Below are positions 14,233 to 28,324 of a stretch of DNA of 64,000 nt, in pieces. Under the pieces are notes generated by a model, which saw only the letters and a list, made by a program, of their open reading frames with translations, was not told where the DNA came from and ran no database searches. Origin of the DNA: Mesostigma viride (Eukaryota > Streptophyta > Mesostigmatophyceae > Mesostigmatales > Mesostigmataceae); assembly GCA_009746045.1 (NCBI GenBank), contig RPFO01002013.1, positions 7,501 through 71,500 on the forward strand, given 5' to 3'. The position numbers were made by a program, and so were the translations under genes. Positions within the stretch are counted from its first letter, which is position 1. The number at the start of each line of letters is the position of its first letter.

Positions 14233-14329
14233 GACTGTCACGTGAAGACTGGGACGTGAAGGCAAGTTGCAGCACTCGGCCGCTGCAGTCGCACGCAGGT
14301 AGAAACGAGTATTGCTGCTTGAATCTGTC

Positions 14330-14630
14330 AAGACCCCATCGAATGTAAAACAGGTTTTTCGTAAAGAAATCCGATTTGTGGGCGGGCTTTACATATTGCT
14401 TCTGTCCAAGCACTACCGGATGTAAAACAGTATACTTCTTGAAGAAATAAGTTGGGGCTTTGTTGGGCGTCACATTTGACCGGTGGGCGGAGTTTCCTGC
14501 TTCTGTGAAGGCGCCATCGAATGTAGATCAGTAGATTTTCTAAAGAAATCTGAGTTGTGGGCGGGGCCTTTATTGCTTGTGTCCATCCACCACCGGATGT
14601 AGAACAGTAGACTTATTGAAGGTGAATCAC
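14330..14630. repeat. Duplicated ~180-bp unit with GGATGTA(A/G)AACAGTA motifs
   Basis: The phrase CATCGAATGTA...AGAAATC...GTGGGCGGG...CTTCTGTCC...ACCGGATGTAAAACAGTA...CTT occurs twice (from about 14335 and from about 14512), diverged by substitutions. No coding potential. Confidence 0.7.
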
Positions 14631-14639
14631 GATACAACA

Positions 14640-15714
14640 GCTGTAGTTGACAACATCATGACCGGCACATCTTTCCCCCACCGCTGCTCAACCCGGTCCC
14701 CCCCAAACTCCTCCACACTTGCCCACCTTTCCACCCTCCTCCACGGCCCGTTGTGTTTGCAGGCGTTGGCACAAAGGGAGGAGGCCGTGCGAGCCGGGAA
14801 ACTCACGGTATGGTTTGATTTCTAGTTTTGTATTAGGACCCTAGGGTAGCTATGTTATATAGGCATGTCTGACAGCATAGCTCACCATTTCATTACCATG
14901 GGATGCTGAGCATACCATTTCCAGAGATATCAGTCACTCTTCGCAGTTGACAAGTCAGAGAAAGCAATCAAGTGCAGCGTTCACAACTCTTGCCGCTCGT
15001 AACCTTTTGTCTGCCCGGTTTGGCAGCTCCCTGTCTTTGCTTTCTCTCGTATTTCTTTCTTTTGTCTCTTTTCTACATCTTTCTTTGCTAATTCTTGAAT
15101 ATATGATGCTATTGTAGCATCCTTCTAGCGCGGATCGCTCTTAATATCCTTCTCGCGCACGTTTCCTCGCTTTTTCTCATGTAAGAGCGTCTTCCCTGCC
15201 CATGCAGCGTGTACCTGGTGTGTGTGGCTCTGCCTTGCCAATCACAACTGACCGACATGCTGGTCAGGCACTGCAGGTCGTTGCCCTTGCGTGTGTGAAC
15301 CTGCTGTTTTGGCTGTTCCCATGGCCGCTGCGTGTGTCCGTGAATGATACCATGGGAGGGAGACTTCTCCCATGGGTCCCCTTCGCTGACACTCGTGATG
15401 TAGGTTCGCGTCGACTTGTTTCTCTCACTGTGCCCATATTGGCCTCGCACGGCTTTGTCTCTCATTCCTTGTTTGCATGCGGCGGCGTGTAGACCATCAT
15501 CTTAATCCGAGACCGCAACAGCAAGGGCCAGGAGGTGAGTAATTGCTGAGGGCATGGCTCCTATCCCTTGATGAGTCTAGCGCCATGTACCACCCTCTAT
15601 GCCTGCATATAGGTGACGCATTGAAAATGCAAGCATCTTACTAGAAGTAGCACGGGCCTCCGAGGTGAGATTTTGCGCAGGCCTCATGATCCCAATGGAC
15701 CTGCGAAGCGCATG
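14640..15714. other. No recognised feature
   Basis: About 1.1 kb of ordinary-composition DNA. The open frame at 15202-15492 has no recognisable protein signature and no support from flanking splice sites. A CT-rich stretch lies at 15035-15085. Confidence 0.4.
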
Positions 15715-16690
15715 GCGCGCATGGGCGGCCGGCCGGCGCAGCTGGCATGCGGCGGGGCGGGGCTGTCGACGGGCGGCGGGGCAGGGCCGTCGGCGCGCGG
15801 GGGCCAGCGGCGCTGCCGGTGCGCGCGGGCGGCGGGCCGGCGCACCTGGCATGCGGCGGGGCAGGGCTGTCGACGGGCGGCGGGGCGGGGCAGTCGACGG
15901 GCGGCGGGGCAGGGCCAGCGGCGCTGCCGGCGCGCGTGGGCAGCGGGCCGGCGCAGCTGGCATGCGGCGGGGCGGGGCTGTCGACGGGCGGCGGGGCAGG
16001 GCTGTCGACGGGCGGCGGGGCAGGGCCGTCGGCGCGCGGGGGCCAGCGGCGCTGCCGGCGCGCGCGGGCGGCGGGCCGGCGCACCTGGCATGCGGTGGGT
16101 CGGGGCTGTCGACGGGCGGCGGGGCGGGGCAGTCGACGGGCGGCGGGGCAGGGCCGTCAGCGCGCGGGGGGCCAGCGGCGCTGCCGGCGCGCGTGGGCGG
16201 CGGGCCGGCGCAGCTGGCATGCGGCGGGGCGGGGCAGTCGACGGGCGGCGGGGCGGGGCAGCCGGTGGCGGCGGGGCGGCGCCGTCGGCGGGCGGCGAGG
16301 TGGCGCAGCCAGCGCGCAGCGAGGTGGCAGCGGCGGCGCAGCCTGCATGCGGCGGGGCAGGGCTGTCGACGGGCGGCGGGGCGGGGCAGTCGACGGGCGG
16401 CGGGGCAGGGCCGTCGGCGCGCGGGGGCCAGCGGCGCTGCCGGCGCGCATGGGCGGCGGGCCGGCGCAGCTGGCATGCGGCGGGGCGGGGCTGTCAACGG
16501 GCGGCGGGGCAGGGCCGTCGGCGCGCGGGGGGCCAACGGCGCTGCCGGCGCGCGTGGGCGGCGGGCCGGCGCAGCTGGCATGCGGCGGGGCGGGGCAGCC
16601 TGTCGACGGGCTACGGGGCGGGGCAGCCGGCGCGCGGCGGGCCGGCGGCGCAGCCGGCGGGCGGCGGAGCGGCGGAGCGGCGGAGCGGCA
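15715..16690. repeat. GC-rich ~100-bp minisatellite
   Basis: Roughly eight imperfect copies of a very GC-rich unit containing GGCCGGCGCAGCTGGCATGC, GTCGACGGGCGGCGGGGC and GGGCCGTCGGCGCGCG. Units vary in the number of GTCGACGGGCGG sub-repeats. Stops are almost absent in all frames, so the long ORFs here carry no evidence of coding, although one frame runs into the gene-like sequence that follows. Confidence 0.9.
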
Positions 16691-18249
16691 CAGCCGGTGC
16701 CTGAAAAACGCGGTCGCTCAATGAAGGTGCACCACGCCGTCTTCTTCCAGGTACAGGGCAACACAGAGACCTGGTTGTCCTACCGGACCACGGAGTCCCA
16801 AAAGACGCCGTGGCAGCCCGCGGGGACTCGACAGGAAGGCGCGCCACGGTGGGGAAGGCGATGACACAGCCATACAGGTTTGATGCGGAGGGGCGGCCGC
16901 TGTTTGGCGTCCGACTTGTGGATCCAGACCGCATTCCGATGTTGCAGGACACCCCAGCCTTCGCACCATTGAACATGGAGTTTCTGGGGAAGGAGCTGGA
17001 GTCGATCAAAACAAGGGTCGAGAAGTTGCCCCATGGCATCTGGCAGTGGTACTTTCCGCCCGACACCATCAAGCCAAACAAGGCCTTTTTTCGCAAGTCA
17101 AGTCCCACATGCCCCTGAGGAGGTGCCTGAGGAGTGGCGCCCTTTGCCGTGGCCATCTCGCGCGGACATCTCCGCCCTGCGTGAGCACGATGCAGCGCCT
17201 GAACCACCACCGACGCAAGAAGAGCACTTCATGGCGTTGGTGACGCAGAGGCGGTGCGCGTCACCCCGCTGGTAGACCGAGTTCGTCATGATGGCCACAC
17301 ACAGCAGGAATGGGCGGCAGAAGACAGGGCCATGGCAGCCAAGGTCGCTTACTTGAAGCGCATGCAAGGCGTTGAGAAAGGCTCCGCTGTTCTATACTGG
17401 CACCCTTCAGCTGGTATTCTCTGCAACTCGAAGCTCACGTGGACTCCAGTCCTCGTTGGCATCATCAAGGAGGTGGTTGCGAAGGAGGATGGCGGCCAAC
17501 CTTCTATTGAGCTCTTTGTATACCGCGCTAAGCATTTGCATGACACGTGGCACCCGTGGAATACAGACATTGCGCAATGGCCCCATCCGCCAACCACTGC
17601 GGCGCACACGGTGATCATCACCGCCTCAGACCTCGTCTTGACACAAGTGGTGGGCAAGCGAGGTCAGCCGCCCCATGGAGTCTCCTTGGGTGCGAACAAA
17701 AAGCTCACCAAGGAGTGCCTAAAGGCGCTGAAGGAGGTGCCCTATGACGCGGAACACCCGGTCGTGAAGTGGCAAGATGCTGAATGCTCGAAGGGCATCG
17801 TCGGCATGGCGAAGGCATGCTGGGAAGGCGTAACGCTGCAGGTCAAGAGTGGCAGCCGCAACCTCGTAGGGCAAGTCGTGTGTCATTGGGCGTCGGAGCG
17901 TGTGACATCCGCGGACGGTCGCACCGAAAGCCGGGACGGCAGGTACCATGGTCGTGTCGCTGTTGTCGACACGCAAAACGACATGGTAGCCATGTACTGG
18001 GGTGCCCGTTGGGAGGAGGACGCGGTTTCTTGCGTGCCTCTCCACGAGCTGGAGGCACAGATCTGCGGGTGCCCCGGTGTGGTCGTCCCTGCGTTGCAAG
18101 CGCCGGATATCACCCTGGCCGAGGCTCGATTGCGCGAGATGGTTCCACCCAGCGACGTTGTGGCGGAGAACAACAACGCAGGCGCCTCCCGGCGTCGGAA
18201 GCGAGCGCTCATCCTTGCCGATGACGATGACGACGACGACGACTGCTGA
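16691..18249 (+). pseudogene. Unrecognised protein gene interrupted by frameshifts
   Basis: Codon-like sequence spread over three frame segments: 16691-16860 (VPEKRGRSMKVHH...), 16855-17095 (KAMTQPYRFDAEGRPLFGVR...), 17095-17250 (VPHAPEEVPEEWRPLPWP...), then a long clean ORF 17254-18249 (331 aa). The long part has FVYRAKHLHDTWHPWNTD, a basic RRRKRA patch and an acidic DDDDDDDDC tail at the C-terminus. The joins sit at a T6 run (17089-17094) and near GCAGAGGCGG (17240), so single-base indels explain them. I do not recognise the family. The HDTWHPW segment is reminiscent of BAH/Tudor-like reader modules, but that is only an impression. It lies on the opposite strand to the DGG-exon gene. Confidence 0.5.
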
Positions 18250-18740
18250 AGCGCAAGCAGCGTTGTTGTCATTGAGCTGCTCATGTGCTGCTGCTGCTGC
18301 TGTGCTGCCATGCTATTGCTGCTGCATTGCTGCCGTGCTGCTGCTGTGCTATTGTGCTGATGTGTTGCTGCATTGCTGCCGTGCCGCTGATGTATTGCTG
18401 TCGTGCTGCTGTGTTGATGCACTGCTGCATTGCTGCCGTGCTGCTGAGCTAGTACTGCCTATTAGTGAATTTCCTATCAATGGACTATAGTCCACTGATA
18501 GGAAATTCAGGAATCGGCATACTAAGTTGCTGCTGCGCTGACTTGTGCTCCTGCTATGCGGCCGTGTTGATGTGCTACAGTTGTGCTGCTGCTGTGCTAC
18601 GGTCATGCTGCTGCTGTGTTGCTGGGCTGATGTGTTGTTGCATTGATGTAGTGGCTATTGTTCCGCTACTACAATTTGCTACTGATGCCGCTGCTGGTGC
18701 TTTTTTGCATGTCAGTGCCCGCTATGTTCACACCACTGTT
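18250..18740. repeat. Imperfect CTG/TGCTGC-rich tract
   Basis: GCTGCTG, TTGCTGC, GTGCTGCTG and ATGCTGCTG phrases repeated irregularly after the stop of the 16.7-18.25 kb gene. Likely a degenerate CTG microsatellite; interrupted by the palindrome at 18466-18509. Confidence 0.8.
18466..18509. repeat. 44-bp near-perfect palindrome
   Basis: Two 22-bp arms meet without a spacer at CTATAG; the only mismatch is A/G at the 15th base (arm starts TGAATTTCCTATCA). It is sharply bounded inside the CTG-rich tract. It could be a miniature inverted-repeat element or a cruciform-forming site. Confidence 0.9.
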
Positions 18741-19990
18741 GCCGCGGTTGGTATCGCGTGATTTCCACCGGTTGTGCGTTGACATGTGTTACTCATGCAT
18801 TTGCCCCTATATTTGGTAGCACGCGGTTTCGCGTTAGTTAGGTGCAGACAGCTGCATGTAGACAAACATCTTGTTTAAGTCGGTCAATTAACTGTTCTTG
18901 ACGCATCATGGTCCAAGTCGACCGACCTGTAGGGACCAGTAGAGCAATTGTCTAGGAGAAAGAGCGTGATCGCTGCAGAAGCCGCGTGGCAGCCGTGGCT
19001 GTACCTGTAGTACGACCTGCATATATATGGATACTGTATTTGGATACTGGGTTGTTTATCAATTCTGGTTTTAATTTATTTAGTGTACCTGGTGTTGGCA
19101 TGCCAACTCAGTGCTAAACTACTTTATGCACAATGATGCAACTTGATGCTATAGTGACGTGCCACGATGTAACTTTATTAACTTCACCATTAGTCATGGG
19201 GTCAATAGGATTGCTCATTATGCCATGTTAACATGAACCATGGGTTACGTAATAGTGAAAACAGTAATCATGATGCTCCACTTGAAGTCTCCAACATGGT
19301 CATGTTTGGAATTTTATTGATCATATTCACAATATATGAAAAGAGACAACAAACGTGGAAGCATGGCACGCCGAGGCCGATAATATATGTGTGAAATATG
19401 AAAAGAGACAACATCTTTGGCAAGCATGATCATATCATGCTTGCCAAACATATGAATGATATTGACCATGTCCAGAAACCATGTTTGCCAATGGTGCATT
19501 TAGGATACATTTGAAGCCGTGCAAATGTATCCTAATCCGGTAAAACCACCCAGGGTAGTAACTGTACGAAAGAGAAATTATAAGTAGGACCTTCCTCAGT
19601 TCCTCTGGAGGTCCAGTGCGGCCATCCCTGATATGCAACTTTCCCAGCATATCCTTTACTTGCTCTCTTCTGGCTGATACAAGCATGCAGACTCTGGCGT
19701 TGAGTCAACCACACAGAACATCATGGGTGGCAGCACACCTATACAGTATAACACTGTCAAATCAGAGCAGTTGGAACCACCCCTTCATAACTTAACGCAC
19801 AAGCCCTACATGCCAAGGCAGATCGGAAAGAAGAAGGCATTGCATCCACTGTCTTCGGTTCCATCACTTCTGTACAATCTCGCTACACACTGATCTCAGA
19901 ATATCAAAAAAGCACTCACAGTTGCTTAAGGGTGAAGGAAAATAACACTCCCAAAAATACGTCCACATTTGACGGCCGACACGCACATTT
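18741..19990. other. No recognised feature
   Basis: About 1.25 kb, AT-rich, with a small inverted duplication around TTGCCAAGCATGATCATATCATGCTTGGC-like sequence near 19418-19447 (a perfect hairpin on GCAAGCATGAT). No gene recognised. Confidence 0.4.
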
Positions 19991-20348
19991 ACATTCGACC
20001 ATGCACCCTCTCACATGCAGCATGCAGCTCTCCGAGGTCGTTCCAGGCAAAACGGTGAGCTGGCACTGCCGCCTGTGACTTCTATGTATTGCACCTTTTG
20101 TAATTACTTCCCACATGCTGAACTCAGGAAGAAACAAGAGCACTCACAGCGCGGTGAGCACTGAACAGAATACATGACATCAAACCACATGCATCCATGA
20201 TCCTGGCATGGGCATCTATCAGAGTCAGCCATTGCACAACGGAACCCATGTACCATATGTAAGAGCCTGTTTACTAGTATGCTGCTAGTATCATTAGTAC
20301 TATGAAAAGAGACTACATATATATTTTTCCGGATTTGAAAGCACGCAC

Positions 20349-20468
20349 TGGAGCACACGTCGCCGCTGCCGAAATTGCCATCGCTTGGCCCCCCATCCGC
20401 GCAAATGGGATAGGCAGCGTCGCTGCAGCCAATGTCTTGTTCTGCGTATGATGCAGTGTCTAAACAGG
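20349..20468 (-). CDS. Cysteine-rich DGG exon, copy D, beside the (CAG)513 array
   Basis: A 120-nt phase 1-1 exon: acceptor TTGTTGTTGTTACAG (intron side 20469-20483), donor GTGCGT (20343-20348). Peptide CLDTASYAEQDIGC...YPICADGGPSDGNF..G..C. The 350 bp downstream of it (19990-20348) is homologous to the intron that follows copies A and B, so it was duplicated together with its intron. It is either an upstream exon of the same gene (then the start exon model at 9751 is wrong) or part of a second family member. The CTG expansion lies directly upstream of its acceptor in the intron. Confidence 0.65.
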
Positions 20469-20472
20469 CTGT

Positions 20473-22087
<1,615 letters not shown>

Positions 22088-22612
22088 GGTCGGACAGTGG
22101 CTTGCATTAGAGTGAATGGCGCCCTAAGCGAGGGCCGAGGACACGAGTTGCGACCAGTTGCATGAACTGCAGACGCAGATGAGTCGTGGGATTGCTGGGG
22201 GGGCGCCGGCGATGGGGGAAGAGCAGACGCGTCAGCGTCGGCTCGGGGGGGATGTGGCTTGTTGATATTGTGCTATGGAATCACTAACTATAGTTTTGGC
22301 TGTCTGACAAGGAAAAGGCAGGCTGGGCCCCTGTACGGCCGAGAGTATTAAAACATTAACTACATATTTTGCCGTATCCATAAATTAGTTACTCCTTAAT
22401 ATCGTTTGTATTTAGCCCGGGATCTGACGTGTATCATGCTGCATTCATCGTCCGCATTGTTAATCATAATAATAATAATATAATAATTTTAATTTATTTT
22501 TTATTTTTAATTATAATTATTTATTATTTTAGTACACCACCTGAGAACGCGCCCCCCCCAAATGTAAATAATTAATTCCCGAGTGTACTCCCCTTTCGTT
22601 TTTCCAGCTGTA

Positions 22613-22830
22613 TACCAAACAAACAAAGAAAGCGTGAATAAATATTCTTTGACTGCCACAAGGGCATCTTTCGCGGCAAAAAACAAAGAAGTATGAAATC
22701 TTTGGCTGACGAATGTGCTCTTACTGGCAGTAACAGCAATGCTGCCGGCTGGGTTATACCAAACAAACAAAGAAGTATGAAATTGCGCAGCCAGTTCAAC
22801 GGGTGTTCGGTAACCAAACAAACAAACTAA
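22613..22830. repeat. CCAAACAAACAAAGAA dispersed repeats
   Basis: Four copies of ACCAAACAAACAAA(G/C), three followed by GAAGTATGAAAT or GAAAGCGTGAAT, within 220 bp. A short decayed tandem repeat of about 70 bp. Confidence 0.7.
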
Positions 22831-24302
22831 TAATTAACTATTTGGGCGGGCACAATAGCACTTGCAACCGATAAAACGCTACTGTCTGATTCTGGAGGGA
22901 CTTTCGGCTGAACCGAATTAAAATTAACATTGCGGACGGTGTACTATTCGACGGCGTCCTCACTGTGAAGAACACGCACAACGGCTATTATAAGAGGAAC
23001 AGATAAATGCGTGCAGGCGATTGAAACGCTCAATTACAATCCAGCGGCCATTGTGAGCTGTACAGGGTGCTACTCACAGAATGATCCGTCAACAACCACT
23101 TGTACACGGACCACAGCGCAATAAATTCTGGTTGCACGGCCATTACAGGAACGTCAGATCAATGCGTGCAGGCGATTTTGAAACGCTTCATTGCGATCCA
23201 TTGCGCGGCCATGGTAAGCTGTCCATGGCCAGGATACTCACACAATCATCTGTCAACAACTAGTACATTGACCAAACTGCAACAAATTCTGGTTGCATGT
23301 ACGTCCTCCAAAGACGATTAACGTCTTCCGCCGGCCCAAACAAATACCTTGTGCAGCTGGTATAGATGAAAAGATGACGCCGGCGCAAGCCATGATGCAC
23401 ACCATCAGGACCAGGGCGTGGCATTTTCTTGGAGATGATAGTTGGCGAGTCGGCGAGAACTGAGAAGTGCGAAGGCTCGTGGCGCTCATGGTTGTGTAAT
23501 TGCACTTATAACTCAGATGGGTCCGATGTTGCGACGACTCGCCGCGATAATCAAACAACGACGTGAGTGGACTAGAGTGAGCATAGAAACTCCGCGGACT
23601 GTCGGAACGACCACGCCTCACGAGTGCTCCAAGCAGCGGGTTTCGATGGAGGCAAGATGGAGTATGTGAAGAAGTTATCACAACACTCATCACCCATCAC
23701 TCATCAGTGGTCCCCGCATCACTATCCGCCGCCGCGCCGCACGCACCGAATCACGAATCACGGCACGAATATCTAAACATATTAAATACATATTAAAATA
23801 TCAACTTACAGTCTGCAGTCAGTCTGCAAATGAATGTGATCAGATCATTTGCACCCTGAACGTGCACGTGTTCCAGACACGGTTGGCATTCAGTTCAGTT
23901 GTATCCCACGCCGCACATGGGCCGCAGAGAGTCTATAGTGGCCGAGGGCCAGGGCTGGCAACCCTAGTTGGCGTACTGAGTTCAAGATGCGTCTAATGTC
24001 ATTCCGAGTACCTATTTCATCGCCCGTGCGTTATCCCCAAAATCCCTCAATCCTGTTTGTCGTACCATCTGATCCTAGCCGCAGAGTCAGGAGTTTTGCG
24101 CCAATATCCAGCATCCAATCAGTAGACGCCGGCCAATGAAAATCGTCTCAGCGCGTCTCTCCATATAGATTGGCTTCGCCCTTCAGTTTCTCCGAACCTT
24201 CGTATTTTCCGAAAATGGGTTCCTCCAGATTAACGTCCCAGGATATGTACATGTGTGCGGTTTTTCGCATCCATCTATACAGGCTGCTTAGGCCAGTCCA
24301 GA

Positions 24303-24360
24303 TTCCCTGCCACTCTAGTAGATTCTCTGCCACTCTAGTAGATTCTCTGCCACTCTAGAT
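24303..24360. repeat. 18-bp tandem repeat
   Basis: Three consecutive copies of TTC(C/T)CTGCCACTCTAGTAGA, the last ending in TAGATC. Confidence 0.9.
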
Positions 24361-26520
24361 CAAGCCTCTAGATCGGATACTGTCCTGGCCCTCGGCCGTT
24401 TCCGGGTAAAGAAACTCCGCGGACTGTCGGGACGACCACGCCGGAGAGCAACCCGCAAACTCTTGAGTTAAAAACTCACCCCCGGACCAAAATCAGACCG
24501 GGGATCGTCGCCGCGCCTGGTTGCGAGCTACTCCAAGCAGGCCGTGGACTGCCCTAGCGGCGTATCCAGACGGGAAGTCTGCGTAACCAGCGTAAACCAG
24601 ACTCCAGCATGCCGTAAGTACAGGTAAAAGCCAGAGCTGTTAAGGGGACGGTCCCGGCGCGAATATTTTTGGCGCCGAAAAATTCGCGGTACCCGTCCGT
24701 ACCGTGAAAAAGTGGTGCACGGGGCGCGCACCCCTACCGGAGCTGGCCATGGCGACGTGCTTTCAGGCAGAGTAGAAAAAGATAGCTCGCGGAACGCAGA
24801 GAAACTGAGCGAATCTTAAAGACGATGAGTAAATGATACTACTTCATAGCGGAGTTCGCGTTTTTTGCAGTGTCGATGATTTTATTGATGACCATCGCCA
24901 CGGGGGTCCAATCTGATGTTTTCGTCGAGAGGAATAAATTAGAATGCACGCTGGCGGCGGTGATTGTCAGGTTTTATGGGCTTTACCTAGCGTCAAGGAT
25001 GCGTTTAAATTGTTATTGGTAAAGCTTTAAAAAATTTGCTGGGTTTCGGCAAGATTTCCGTCATGATCGGTAAGACACTCTCCAGGCTCGCGGGATGCGC
25101 GTCTTATTATTCCATGGAATCGAAGGTTGTTCTTTCTTGCGCCGCTGGGCGAAGGACAATTCCGGTAATGGTACGATCGTGTGATCAACGTGACCCTATG
25201 AATGTTTCGCTTCCTTTATGGGTTATCAACGCAAGTTTTCGGCTTTTTTCCGTGCAGTTAGCGCCAGGTAAAATGCCATTCCGTGCTGCGCATCGCCAGA
25301 TTCCTGGCACCTTTCAGTGGGTTTTATGTACGTTGCATGGCTGGGACGTGTCAAAGCGTGACCGTGGCATATCGTCAAGTTGTCAGGGATTTGCTGAGTG
25401 GTTTCTTGGAAGGAGATTGCTAACAGCACTCAGTTTTGTGTGAATATTGACGCGGCCTTTCTTAGCAGAGGCTTCATTGTGGTTAGAGGCTCACAAGCTT
25501 GAGTTTGTTTCTTGGCAAACAATTGCGCTGGAAAGAAAGGTGGCAGTGGTTTTTCTGAGGGGCATACTGCATGGGTGGAACTGCACGTAGGTAGGGATTA
25601 TCGTTGTCTTGTTGGCCTTTCTCCCACTAAAATGGGAGAGCCCTAATTCATATGCTAGCAAGGCAAGGTAACCATGGTGAGAAGCCTTGGCAATCAGCAT
25701 GTATGATAATTCTGCTTTCTCTGTGGACTGTCTGTTGTTACCCTTGTTGGGCAATTAGTGGATATGGCTTTCTAGGGTGTGTTTGAGCTTGGTTTTGGGA
25801 TGATGCCCACACCATAAACCTGGAATATGCTTTAGAAGTGTCGGCTAAGCATGTAGAGCTACCTGCCTCATTGTTGTGCACACACGCAACAGGTTGCCCG
25901 TGTCGAGGTAAGGCAAGGGCACATGACGTGCCCAGCCACCTCCTTGTACATTGTGGTCGAATTGGGCATGGTCAGGAGCCTTTTGGATGGCATAGGAAGT
26001 GTTAGTGTGCCTTAATACTCACTAATGCCTTCCTTAGCGCCTGCACAGGTGGCCAACTGCCAAAATTAATAACTGCTACAGCTGAGCTCAGAATGCCACC
26101 AAACTTTGACAGTGCCTTCTATGGTCATGACAGAATTTGACTATTACTTTTTAGGTCTATTTAAATTGATGTGTTATGAGTGTGTATGGGTACGCCCCGC
26201 CTAAAAAAGCGCATTTTTGGCCCCAAAATTAATAACTCAAAGGGATGTGCTGATTTTGTTGATCCAATTAGGTAGAAACCATGTCCCATGACATTTTTAT
26301 ATGGGTATTACTTTTTTCATGCAACTGGTTCTCCCACTGTTCTGGGCAAGATGTGCCCCGGACAGCGTTTTTTTCTATTTTTAGCTCATAGCCGGTGTAT
26401 GGCTGGGGGTAGTACCCCCAACAAGTGGTGGTATGCATGCCCAAACATCATGTTTATGGTCCCCAAACATCATTCAGTGGTTGTCAGTTGCATTTCTGTA
26501 GTTATTAGGGGGCTTCAGTT

Positions 26521-27200
26521 TTGATACATTTCCATGGGACCCTCCCCTTAACTGAAAACCCCATGCCAGACACCCCCCAAGACATCCTACAATCTGGACA
26601 TGCTTTTTTCTCCACCCTGTTCCGGACAGAACCCGGCCCCTCTGCAAATACAGCCACACAAAAAATCCTAGATGCAATTGCCCACCGCCTCTCTCCGTCA
26701 CAACAAGCTCTACTAGACGCCAGCCCCACTATGGAAGAAACATCTCTAGCACTCCAACATCTCAAAACCGGTAGCGCACCTGGTGCAGATGGCCTTCCTG
26801 TAGAGTTTTTTAAAACGTTCTGGCCCCTCATAGGCAGGGATCTATACCAATGCATCCTAGAAATCTGGAACACCGAATCTGTTGTGGGCCAGTGGTCGGA
26901 AACAATTCTCATCCTCTTACACAAAAAAGGGGATAAAACCAGTTGGAAAAATTATAGACCCATTCGCATGCTCACAGTCCCTTACAAACTAGCCTGCAAA
27001 CTCTTGCAACGCCGCTTCTACAGTGTACTAGATAATCTGATCGGCCCAGAACAAGTTGGATTCAGGTCCAACCTACACTGATGTGGCACATCAGCGACAG
27101 CATCACCATGATCATGGACATTGTTGATGACGCATGGCGCAACAATATTATAGGTCTTATTTTATTTTGGGATTTTGAAAAGGCATTCGACCGCATATCA
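26521..27200 (+). pseudogene. LINE B reverse transcriptase fragment (L1-like)
   Basis: Residues encode the N-terminal half of a non-LTR retrotransposon RT (RVT_1): APGADGLPVEFFKTFW, ILLHKKGD, WKNYRPIRML, then LIGPEQVGFR and, after a one-base frameshift at 27075-27085, HISDSITMIMDI and FDKAF-like WDFEKAFDRIS, the catalytic-region A motif. After 27195 the homology stops, and the YxDD motif, the rest of the RT and a C-terminal domain are missing. The 5' part has no endonuclease in front. This is a dead fragment, broken at its 3' end close to where LINE A begins. Confidence 0.85.
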
Positions 27201-27469
27201 AAGAGACAACCAGCGCAGGCCAGAAATCGGGAGAATCCGGACCACGGTAGCTCGAGCCTGCCGTTATCTTTTCCGCGTTTTCGAGTCGTTCAGGATGATG
27301 AAGATGAATGGTGATGGAAATGTGTATCCTTGTGCATTGAAATTATGGCTGGCTTACGTGTGGAGCGACTAGATGACCTAGACGGTGGGGCCGGAAACAG
27401 CATGCTTGATCAGGGCGTGTGTTTCGAGCGCATATGTTGGAAATACATCGAGGCTATACTATACACTTT

Positions 27470-27470
27470 T

Positions 27471-27507
<37 letters not shown>
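27470..27507. repeat. (TTG)n microsatellite
   Basis: About 12 TTG units between the LINE B fragment and the LINE A ORF1. Confidence 0.95.
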
Positions 27508-27797
27508 CCTCTATGACCTGGGCGGTTTACGGTGTGCCGAGCTATGGATGCCGAGAATGCTCATTTGCACTTTTGACTCCGGGCATGAAATTTGGTCGGG
27601 TAAATTGCAACAGACTCGCTTTTTGATGACGAACACGCTGGTCTAATTTTTGGCCGCCATCGCCCAGGATTTCGCAAGTTATCGCCAGCGGCCTGCCCAG
27701 CAGATATCGCTATTTTTCTGCACGTTATGGCGGCACCACGCACGTGAGCCGTGTACCTGCGCCCCCTGCCATCGTCTAGGAGTGATTAAACGTTGAT

Positions 27798-28324
27798 ATG
27801 GAGGCCCCCGCATCACCTTCAGCTTCTGTCGCCGAGTCTACTGATGCCCAGCTTGCTGCAAACAAAATCGCCAACGACAGCCATGTCGCCGCCGAGAACG
27901 CCGCTCAAAAGCGGCCCAAGACTTCGGAAGCAACTCCGATAGATACTGAAACCTCCTTGCCGGAAGCCATTCCCTCAGCATTCTACATTCCCGAACAGCG
28001 TTTGAGCCTGACCAACATCGCTACCTTACTCGCCTACAACGACGCCGCCGTAACCAGCGTGCTGAAGCTCCGCAGGGACAACGACGCCCCGGTTCGCCAC
28101 CCTTCCACAGGCAAGATTATGGAAGCTCCTGAGGATGAGTGGCGTGATTGGGAGGCGGACCAGCGTCAGCTTGCCTGTCTTATTTCGTGCTGCCCTGCGC
28201 TTGTCGAGCTGCCGGCGACAGCCATCGCCGGGCCAGCCCCCGCGTCCGATATTACCGGGCAACTGCAGAACCTAGCACAGGCTTTTACGACCGTGCAGGG
28301 CGAAATTAACACGTCCCCTGTAGA
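27798..28324 (+). pseudogene. LINE A ORF1, N-terminal part
   Basis: Starts MEAPASPSASVAESTD with an Ala/Ser/Pro-rich, charged N-terminus. Contains FYIPEQRLSLTNIATLLAY and a WRDWEADQRQLACLI segment. ORF1 proteins of LINEs are nucleic-acid chaperones that coat the element RNA; the N-terminal part is usually disordered plus a coiled coil. The frame is cut by the palindromic insertion starting about 28325, which adds a short tail and stop (to 28337). The continuation is at 30466. Confidence 0.6.

Larger units (their letters stand above)
22090..26520. other. Long region with no recognised gene
   Basis: 4.4 kb without a supportable gene. It holds an AT-rich (AAT) tract at 22465-22535, dispersed CCAAACAAACAAAGAA repeats (22614, 22681, 22757, 22813), a 3-fold GATTCTCTGCCACTCTAGTA repeat at 24307-24357, and a 32-bp direct repeat starting GAAACTCCGCGGACTGTCGG at 23587 and 24411. 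The 135-aa ORF at 25036-25443 has no recognisable domain. Confidence 0.45.

Noticed and set aside
15577-16864. Arg/Ala/Pro-rich ORFs of 325-399 aa
   Set aside because: GC-rich minisatellite without stop codons; six overlapping frames are open.
25036-25443. 135-aa ORF as a gene
   Set aside because: No recognisable domain, no splice context, no homologue elsewhere in the window.
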